A stretch of 19,262 bases of DNA from an uncultured Thermoleophilia bacterium. GTDB lineage: Bacteria > Actinomycetota > Thermoleophilia > Gaiellales > F1-60-MAGs149. The notes under the pieces are model-generated. The model saw nothing but the letters and a program-made list of their open reading frames with translations. It had not been told where the DNA came from and searched no databases. The position numbers and the translations under genes are program-made. Location of the stretch: positions 1 to 19,262 of the forward strand of contig CADCWC010000306.1 of the NCBI GenBank assembly GCA_902806305.1, written 5' to 3'. Numbering within the stretch: position 1 is the first letter of the stretch; each line of letters opens with the position of its first letter. Positions 13,985 through 19,262 of this stretch are shown in pieces.

Positions 13985-15460
13985 TCAGCCTTCGCCCGGC
14001 TGCTCGTCCGGCGCCGCGCCGGACCCGTCGTCGGCCACCGCCGCCCCCGTGACGAGCGCTGCGTCGGCGACGTCCGCGACCGGGTCGCCCGTCGTCAGCT
14101 CCACGTCGCCCTCGGCCGCCACGTCACCGTCGTCCGTGGCGTCGAAGGCCGCCGTCGTTCCCTCCGACGTGTCCGCGTCGCCCGCGTCGTCGGCGGACGG
14201 CTCGTCGAGCCCCTCGTCGATGTCCGTGGCGTACTGGCCGCCCTCGTCGTCGTAGCCTGCCTCGGCGGCCTCGGCAGCCATCCGCTCGGCCGCGCCGCGC
14301 ACGGGCAGGAGCGGCTCGTCGCCGGGGATCAGCGCGATCGGCGGCAGCGGCTGCTCGTTCGGGCCGACCCGCTTCATGGACAGCGACAGGCGACGCCGCT
14401 CGGCGTCGATGTCGATGATCTTCACCACGACGCCGTCACCGGGGGCCACGACCTCGCGCGGGTTCTCGACGTGGTGTGCGGCCAGCTCGGAGATGTGCAC
14501 GAGCCCCTCGACGCCGGTCAGGATCTCGACGAAGGCGCCGAAGGTCACGACCTTCGTGACGCGACCGTGGACCGTGTCGTTCTGGGCGTACTCCTCGAGC
14601 ACGCGCTGCCACGGATCGGCCTGCGTCTGCTTGAGGCCGAGCGAGATCCGCTGGCGGTCGCGGTCGATGTCGAGGACCTTGACCTTGACCTTCTGACCGA
14701 TGTCGAGCAGCTCCGACGGGTGGTTGACGTGCGTCCACGACAGCTCGGAGATGTGGATCAGGCCGTCGATGCCCTCGAGGTCGACGAAGGCGCCGAAGTC
14801 GACGATGTTCGAGATGACGCCCTCGACCACGGCGCCCGGCTCCAGGTCGTCGAGGATGCGCTGACGCACCTCGCGCCGCTCCTCCTCGAGCACCGCGCGG
14901 CGCGACAGCACCACGTTGTTGCGCGAGCGGTTGAGCTCGATGACCTTGCAGATCAGCGTCTGGCCGCGGAACTCGTCCAGGTCCTGGACGCGGCGGATGT
15001 CGACGAGCGAGGCGGGCAGGAAGCCGCGCACGCCGAGGTCGATGATCAGGCCGCCCTTGACCACCTCGATGACGCTGCCCTCGACCGGCTCGCCGCTCTC
15101 GGCGGCGGCCTCGATCTTCTTCCAGGCCTTCTCGAAGCGCGCCCGCTTCTTGGAGAGGATCAGCCGCCCCTCGGTGTCCTCCTTCTGCAGGACGAGGGCG
15201 TCGACCTCGTCGCCGAGGGAGACCTCGTCCTCCGGGTTCACCGAGCGGCGGATCGAGAGCTCGGAGACCGGGATGACGCCTTCCGACTTGTAGCCGATGT
15301 CGACCAGGACCTCGTCCTTGTCGATCCGGACGACGTTGCCGGTGACGACCTCGCCTTCGTTGAAGTCGGTGAGGTTGAAGTCGTAGTTGGGGACGAGCTC
15401 ACCGTCGATCTCGATCCAGACGTCAGGATCGGCCGCGATCAGCTCAGCGTTGGTGCTCAA
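13985..15460 (-). CDS. rpsA: 30S ribosomal protein S1
   Basis: RpsA binds mRNA at the 30S subunit and helps translation initiation. The 491-residue product has four S1 RNA-binding domains: about 36-105, 124-189, 208-277 and 294-363. Each has the pattern G-x-V-x-G-x-V then G-x-V-x-x-S-E-L in domains 1, 3 and 4; domain 2 is the divergent GVRGFLPASLVD form. Four domains is the actinobacterial arrangement. Residues 364-491 form a long acidic, Ala/Asp/Glu-rich tail that is probably disordered. The TTG at 15458-15460 starts MSTNAELIAADPDVW; AAAAGGA lies 12 bases upstream, a long but acceptable spacing, and no better start was found. Its location between polA and coaE agrees with actinobacterial synteny. 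A weak TATCCT promoter lies at 15516-15521. Confidence 0.96.
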   Translation of the reverse strand: MSTNAELIAADPDVWIEIDGELVPNYDFNLTDFNEGEVVTGNVVRIDKDEVLVDIGYKSEGVIPVSELSIRRSVNPEDEVSLGDEVDALVLQKEDTEGRLILSKKRARFEKAWKKIEAAAESGEPVEGSVIEVVKGGLIIDLGVRGFLPASLVDIRRVQDLDEFRGQTLICKVIELNRSRNNVVLSRRAVLEEERREVRQRILDDLEPGAVVEGVISNIVDFGAFVDLEGIDGLIHISELSWTHVNHPSELLDIGQKVKVKVLDIDRDRQRISLGLKQTQADPWQRVLEEYAQNDTVHGRVTKVVTFGAFVEILTGVEGLVHISELAAHHVENPREVVAPGDGVVVKIIDIDAERRRLSLSMKRVGPNEQPLPPIALIPGDEPLLPVRGAAERMAAEAAEAGYDDEGGQYATDIDEGLDEPSADDAGDADTSEGTTAAFDATDDGDVAAEGDVELTTGDPVADVADAALVTGAAVADDGSGAAPDEQPGEG

Positions 15461-15515
15461 GGTCGGTAGGGGTCCTTTTCCGGGCGCCCGACGGGAATGC
15501 CGGGACGAGAGACGC

Positions 15516-15521
15516 AGGATA
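15516..15521 (-). promoter_or_regulatory. Possible -10 element of rpsA
   Basis: TATCCT on the minus strand fits TAnnnT and would give an untranslated leader of about 50 bases containing AAAAGGA. No convincing -35 is seen 16-18 bases upstream. The rest of the 205-base divergent gap 15461-15665 contains TACGCT (15611-15616), a weak plus-strand -10 candidate for the oxidoreductase, and no open frame that I trust. Confidence 0.35.
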
Positions 15522-15665
15522 CCAAGGCACCCGATTCCGCCCTTCCGGTACGTGGCAGGCGTGACGAGATCCCGTGGCCGACGTCGTGCGCCGCCGTCGA
15601 CGGGCGTCGATACGCTCCGGCCGACAGCGCCGCCGCAACGGTCGGAACGAGCGAGGAGACCCGAG

Positions 15666-16832
15666 TTGACGAACGCCAAGGCCGCCGGCAACGGCGACAC
15701 GCAGCCCGAGACGCCGATCCGCGTCGGCGTGGTCGGCCTCGGCTACGCCGGCGAGCAGCACCTCCTCGGCTATGCGGCCCGCCCGGACGTGCAGATCGTC
15801 GGCCTGGCCGGGCTCGAGGACGCCAGGCGCGACGCGCTCGCCGAGCGCTTCGCGATCCCGCATCCCGTCCGGGGCTACGAGGAGCTGCTCGACCTCGACC
15901 TCGACGTCGTCTCCGTCTGCGTCCCGAACGCCCTCCACGCGCCGATCGGCGTGGCCGCGCTCGAGAGCGGGCGCCACGTCCTGTCCGAGAAGCCGCTCGC
16001 GCGGAGCGGCGACGAGGCGGCGACCATGGTGGACGCGGCGGAGGCGGCGGACCGCGTGCTGCACGTGGCCTTCAACTACCGTCGCCGCGGCGACGTGCAG
16101 CTCCTGCGGCGGGTCATCGACGAGGGCACCCTCGGGCGCATCTACCACGTCAAGGCGTGGTGGCTCCGGCGGCGCGGCATCCCGTCCCTCGGCAGCTGGT
16201 TCACGAGCAAGGAGCAGGCGGGCGGCGGGCCGCTGATCGACCTCGGCGTCCACGTGCTCGACCTCGCGCTCCACCTCACGGACCAGCCGTCCGTGCTGAC
16301 GGTCAGCGCCGTCACGCACGCCGAGCTCGGGCCGCGCGGTCGTGGCGGCTCGGACGCGGGCAAGTTCGTCGAGGGTCCCGTCGCGTACGGCGTCGAGGAC
16401 CTCGCCTCGGTGTTCCTGCGCCTCGGCGGCGACGTCTCGATGACGCTCGAGACCGCGTGGGCCGTGCACGGCAGCCACGGTGACGACTTCGGCCTGACGC
16501 TCTACGGCACGGAGGGCGGCGCGGAGCTCACGGTCCGCAACTACGGCGTCGAGGACACCCTGCGCGTCTACACGGACGTCGGCGGCGCGCTCGCCGAGGC
16601 GCGCCCGAAGGTGCCGCGCGGCGACGGCCACGTCGGGATCGTCGCGGGCTTCGTCGACGTCCTCCGCGGGCCGGCCGCGGCCTGGGCGGCGCACCGCGGT
16701 CACGACGGCCTCCGGCTCGCGCGCGTCCTCGACGCGGCCTACGCCTCGGCGAGCGCGGGCCGGGAGATCGAGCTTCCGGCGGCCGACACCGAGGCGCCGC
16801 TCGCGGCGCCTCGGGTCGGCCTTCCGGACTGA
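15666..16832 (+). CDS. Gfo/Idh/MocA-family NAD(P)-dependent oxidoreductase
   Basis: Sugar- or cyclitol-type dehydrogenase of 388 residues. The Rossmann fold (about 17-140) has RVGVVGLGYAG (19-29), VSVCVPNALHAP (82-93), HVLSEKPLAR (104-113, with the catalytic-site EKP lysine) and HVAFNYRRRGD. The C-terminal alpha/beta domain has GGGPLIDLGVHVLDLAL (187-201) with the conserved G-V-H-x-x-D, where His196 and Asp199 are candidates for the active site, and LYGTEGGAEL. It is soluble and likely NAD(P)-dependent, acting on a polyol, sugar or sugar derivative that cannot be specified. The TTG at 15666-15668 is set by GAGGAGA (15653-15659), six bases upstream; the first 17 residues are a polar extension. 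It is divergent from rpsA and convergent with the DUF378 gene, seven bases between stops. It interrupts the polA-rpsA order and probably came as an insertion. Confidence 0.93.
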   Translation: MTNAKAAGNGDTQPETPIRVGVVGLGYAGEQHLLGYAARPDVQIVGLAGLEDARRDALAERFAIPHPVRGYEELLDLDLDVVSVCVPNALHAPIGVAALESGRHVLSEKPLARSGDEAATMVDAAEAADRVLHVAFNYRRRGDVQLLRRVIDEGTLGRIYHVKAWWLRRRGIPSLGSWFTSKEQAGGGPLIDLGVHVLDLALHLTDQPSVLTVSAVTHAELGPRGRGGSDAGKFVEGPVAYGVEDLASVFLRLGGDVSMTLETAWAVHGSHGDDFGLTLYGTEGGAELTVRNYGVEDTLRVYTDVGGALAEARPKVPRGDGHVGIVAGFVDVLRGPAAAWAAHRGHDGLRLARVLDAAYASASAGREIELPAADTEAPLAAPRVGLPD

Positions 16833-16843
16833 CCGTCGGTCAG
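16829..16843. other. Palindrome spanning two convergent stop codons
   Basis: CTGACCG (16829-16835) and CGGTCAG (16837-16843) are perfect 7-bp arms around one base, enclosing both TGA stop codons of the convergent oxidoreductase and DUF378 genes. The motif CTGACCGTCG(G)TCAGG recurs at 11579-11592 at another convergent pair. It may serve as a minimal two-way terminator; the stem is short. Confidence 0.4.
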
Positions 16844-17061
16844 GACGAGTGCGACTGCGACTGCGCCTGCGTGGCGAGCTGGTACAGGCCGTACAGGGAC
16901 GCGGCGCCGACCGCGCCGTAGACGAGGCGCGAGGCGGCGTTCGTCTCGCCGAACTCGTTGCCGGTCAGGGTCGCGACGAGGTCGAACTTGGCCAGGGACA
17001 CGAGGCCCCAGTTGATCCCGCCGATGATCGGCAGGGCGGCGACGAGCAGGTTCGGGTTCAT
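16840..17061 (-). CDS. Small DUF378-type membrane protein
   Basis: 73-residue protein with two predicted transmembrane helices: about 4-22 (LLVAALPIIGGINWGLVSL) and 46-63 (LVYGAVGAASLYGLYQLA). The motif IGGINWGLVSLAKFDLVATL and the short YGxVGxAxLYxLY second helix are characteristic of DUF378 (YuzA-like) proteins, which have no known function. The connecting loop TGNEFGETNAASR would face one side of the membrane; the C-terminus is polar (QAQSQSHSS). ATG at 17059-17061 has GAGGAG about eight bases upstream. It follows polA on the same strand by 100 bases and is convergent with the oxidoreductase gene. A role linked to polA is not implied. Confidence 0.88.
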   Translation of the reverse strand: MNPNLLVAALPIIGGINWGLVSLAKFDLVATLTGNEFGETNAASRLVYGAVGAASLYGLYQLATQAQSQSHSS

Positions 17062-17120
17062 GCGTGCTCCTCGGAGTGTCGGACACGAGTGGTGCTCCTC
17101 GTCTTTCGATCCGTGAGCCC

Positions 17121-17134
17121 CGGTCGGCCGACCG
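17121..17134. terminator. Palindrome between polA and the DUF378 gene
   Basis: CGGTCGGCCGACCG is a perfect 14-base palindrome, 27 bases after the polA stop codon. As a hairpin it gives 5 bp with a GGCC loop; no T-run follows on the minus strand. It could be a weak terminator or a protein-binding site. Nothing else was recognised in 17062-17161 apart from the GAGGAG ribosome-binding site of the DUF378 gene. Confidence 0.35.
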
Positions 17135-17161
17135 TTCCCACCCAGGAGACGTCGACCCGCG

Positions 17162-19262
17162 CTACTCCTTGGCGTCGAGCCAGGTCGTCCCGATGCCGAC
17201 GTCGACGCCGAGCGGCGGGTCGAGCGGGTAGGCGTTCACCATCTCCTCGCGGACGAGCGCCGTCACCGTCGTCGTCTCGGTGTCCGGCACCTCGAACAGC
17301 AGCTCGTCGTGGATCGTCAGGACGAGGCGCGCGCCGAGCCCCTCGTCGCGGAGCCGCCGGTGGCACGCCACCATCGCCACCTTGATGATGTCGGCCGCCG
17401 AGCCCTGGATCACCGAGTTCACGGCCAGGCGCTCCCCGAGCGAGCGGGTCATGCGGTTCTGCGCCCGGAGTTCGGGGACCGGTCGTCGCCGGCCGAAGAG
17501 GGTCACGGCGTAGCCGCGCTCGCGCGTCTCCTCGATCGTGCGCGCGATGAACTCCTGCACCCGCGGGATGCGGCTGCGGTAGAGGTCGATGTAGGTCTGG
17601 GCCTCCTCGCGGGAGATGCCGAGGTTGGCCGAGAGCCCGAAGGACGAGATCCCGTAGACGATCCCGAAGTTGACCGCCTTGGCCCGGTCCCGCTCCGTCT
17701 TCGAGAGCGACGCCGGATCGCGCCCGAGGACCTCCGCCGCGGTGGCCCGGTGGACGTCCTCGCCCCGCTCGAAGGCCGACCGCAGGACCGGCTCGCCGGA
17801 CAGGTGGGCGAGGATCCGCAGCTCGACCTGCGAGTAGTCGGCGGCGAGCAGCCGGAACCCGGGCTCCGCCACGAAGGCGCCGCGGATCTCGCGCCCGAGC
17901 GCCGTCCGGATGGGGATGTTCTGCAGGTTCGGGTCGGTGCTGGACAGCCGGCCGGTGGCGGCGGTCGCCTGCTTGAAGGTCGTGTGCACGCGACCGTCGG
18001 GACCGACGGCGGCGGGCAGCGCGAGCAGGTAGGTCGAGAGCAGCTTCGTCAGCTCCCGCCACCGCTCGACGAGCGGCACGATCTCGTGCTGGTCGCGGAT
18101 CTTGGCGAGCACCTTGGCGTCGGTCGAGTAGCCGGTCTTGCCCTTGCGGTCCGACGGCAGGCCCAGCTGCACGAACAGCACCTCGCCGAGCTGCTTGGGC
18201 GAGCCGATCGTGAAGGGCCCGCCCGCGAGCTCGAAGGCCCGCGCCTCGATGGCGGCGACCTCCTCCGTGACGCGACCGGCGATCTCGGCCAGCACGTCGA
18301 AGTCGATGCGCACGCCGACGTCCTCCATCGCGGCCAGCACGGCCACGAGCGGGAGCTCGATGTCCGCCAGGAGCCGGGTCTGCTGCCGCTCCTCGAGCCG
18401 ACGGGCGAGCGGCTCCCTGAGCCGCTCCGCGCCCGCCGCCACGCGCACGATCCGGGCCGTGTCCGCGTCGGCGCCAACCTGCAGGTCGAGGGCCTGCTCG
18501 GCCAGGAGCTCCTCGAGCTGGTAGTCGGTCCGGCCCGGGTCGATCAGGTAGGAGGCGAGGAACGTGTCGAAGGCGGGCGCGAGGCCCGCCTGCAGGAACG
18601 CGTGCGGCAGCGACTTGAAGTCGTGCGCGACGAGCGCCGGGCCGTCGAGCGCCCCGGCCACGGTGGCGGCGGGCGCCTCGACGACCAGCACCTCGCCGTC
18701 GATCGCCACGGCTGTCCGGTCCGGGTCGCCGCCGAGCCCGACCACGGCCGTGGCGGCGGCGAGCCGACGGAGCTCGTCGAGCTCGGCCGACCGCCACGAC
18801 ACGGCGACGTCGAGCGCGTCGACGGGCGCGGCGGGGACGTGCGACTCGAGCTCGTCGACCCGCGACAGGAGCCCGCGGAACTCGAACTTCCGGAACAGCT
18901 CCTTCATCGTCGACCGGTCGGGCGGGTCGTTGACGACCGCGGCCGGGTCGACGTCGAGCTCCGCGTCGAGGTCGCGCTTGATCGTCCCCAGGCGCTTGGA
19001 GCGGAAGGCGTCCTCACGGTGGGCGGCCAGGTTCTCCCGGCGCTTCGGGCCCGGCACCTCGTCGAGGTGCTCGTACACGCCCTCGAGCGACCCGAACTGC
19101 CGCACCAGGTCGGCGGCCGTCTTGTCGCCGATGCCGGGCACGCCGGGGATGTTGTCCGACGTGTCGCCCTTCAGTCCGATCAGGTCCGGCACCTTGTCGC
19201 CGGGCACCCCCAGCCGCGCCTCGACCCGCTCGGGGGTGTATACGTGCACGTCGGAGACGCCC
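17162..19262 (-). CDS. polA: DNA polymerase I (runs off the right edge)
   Basis: Family A polymerase for Okazaki-fragment maturation and repair synthesis. About 699 C-terminal residues are visible; roughly 200 N-terminal residues lie outside. Present are the end of the 5' nuclease domain (GLKGDTSDNIPGVPGIGDKTA, helix-hairpin-helix region), an exonuclease-like middle domain, and the polymerase domain with motif A LLAADYSQVELRILAHLSGE, motif B RDRAKAVNFGIVYGISSFG and motif C LTIHDELLFEVP. The middle domain lacks the DxE pair of active 3'-5' exonucleases: the first strand reads AVVGLGGDPD rather than FDTET, although later DFK and AFDTFLASYL segments remain. Proofreading is therefore probably absent, as in Taq and mycobacterial Pol I. 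The stop is TAG at 17162-17164, and the last residues are TTWLDAKE. It opens the conserved polA-rpsA-coaE block. Confidence 0.98.
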   Translation of the reverse strand, partial: GVSDVHVYTPERVEARLGVPGDKVPDLIGLKGDTSDNIPGVPGIGDKTAADLVRQFGSLEGVYEHLDEVPGPKRRENLAAHREDAFRSKRLGTIKRDLDAELDVDPAAVVNDPPDRSTMKELFRKFEFRGLLSRVDELESHVPAAPVDALDVAVSWRSAELDELRRLAAATAVVGLGGDPDRTAVAIDGEVLVVEAPAATVAGALDGPALVAHDFKSLPHAFLQAGLAPAFDTFLASYLIDPGRTDYQLEELLAEQALDLQVGADADTARIVRVAAGAERLREPLARRLEERQQTRLLADIELPLVAVLAAMEDVGVRIDFDVLAEIAGRVTEEVAAIEARAFELAGGPFTIGSPKQLGEVLFVQLGLPSDRKGKTGYSTDAKVLAKIRDQHEIVPLVERWRELTKLLSTYLLALPAAVGPDGRVHTTFKQATAATGRLSSTDPNLQNIPIRTALGREIRGAFVAEPGFRLLAADYSQVELRILAHLSGEPVLRSAFERGEDVHRATAAEVLGRDPASLSKTERDRAKAVNFGIVYGISSFGLSANLGISREEAQTYIDLYRSRIPRVQEFIARTIEETRERGYAVTLFGRRRPVPELRAQNRMTRSLGERLAVNSVIQGSAADIIKVAMVACHRRLRDEGLGARLVLTIHDELLFEVPDTETTTVTALVREEMVNAYPLDPPLGVDVGIGTTWLDAKE

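Overview
The window is very GC-rich bacterial chromosome with dense genes and GTG/TTG starts. The gene order polA-rpsA-coaE ... uvrB ... uvrA matches the conserved actinobacterial locus (in Mycobacterium tuberculosis Rv1629, Rv1630, Rv1631, Rv1633 and Rv1638). Together with CGAAC-N4-GTTCG SOS boxes and a four-S1-domain RpsA, this points to Actinomycetota. The overall style suggests a deep lineage such as Thermoleophilia (Solirubrobacterales relatives), but that rank is inference. No tRNA, rRNA, CRISPR array, transposase or prophage gene was seen.

Left block (1-6308, all minus strand; transcription runs from high to low coordinates): an SDR oxidoreductase, uvrB, clpP, a membrane PH-domain protein, a secreted M28 metallopeptidase and the 5' end of uvrA. 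uvrA and uvrB each have their own LexA-type box. Each also has a TAGCCT -10 element exactly six bases before a GTG start, so both look like SOS-controlled leaderless genes.

Middle block (6309-11582, accessory): a TetR-family regulator divergent from the SDR gene, a secreted metallophosphoesterase, a GH15 glycosidase, a Rid-family protein and two unknown plus-strand genes. Four TCAC cores spaced exactly 11 bp lie just upstream of the phosphoesterase and resemble a PHO box. A 19-bp tandem repeat precedes the GH15 gene. A long perfect palindrome containing an SOS-box match overlaps the start of the second unknown gene, making it a candidate new SOS gene.

Right block (11589-19262): on the minus strand polA (5' end outside the window), a DUF378 membrane protein, rpsA, coaE, a membrane-anchored lytic transglycosylase and an M29 aminopeptidase. 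coaE starts four bases after rpsA, and coaE, the transglycosylase and the aminopeptidase genes overlap successively by 4 nt, which implies translational coupling. coaE has no ATG, GTG or TTG at its expected start; an ACG sits there behind a GAAGG ribosome-binding sequence. A Gfo/Idh/MocA oxidoreductase on the plus strand is divergent from rpsA and convergent with the DUF378 gene.

Core functions are DNA repair and replication (uvrA, uvrB, polA), translation (rpsA), coenzyme A synthesis (coaE), proteolysis (clpP and two peptidases) and cell-wall turnover. The accessory genes are set into this conserved backbone. No intergenic stretch exceeds about 220 bases; the three longest (9962-10160, 10554-10768, 15461-15665) are described under their regulatory or repeat entries.
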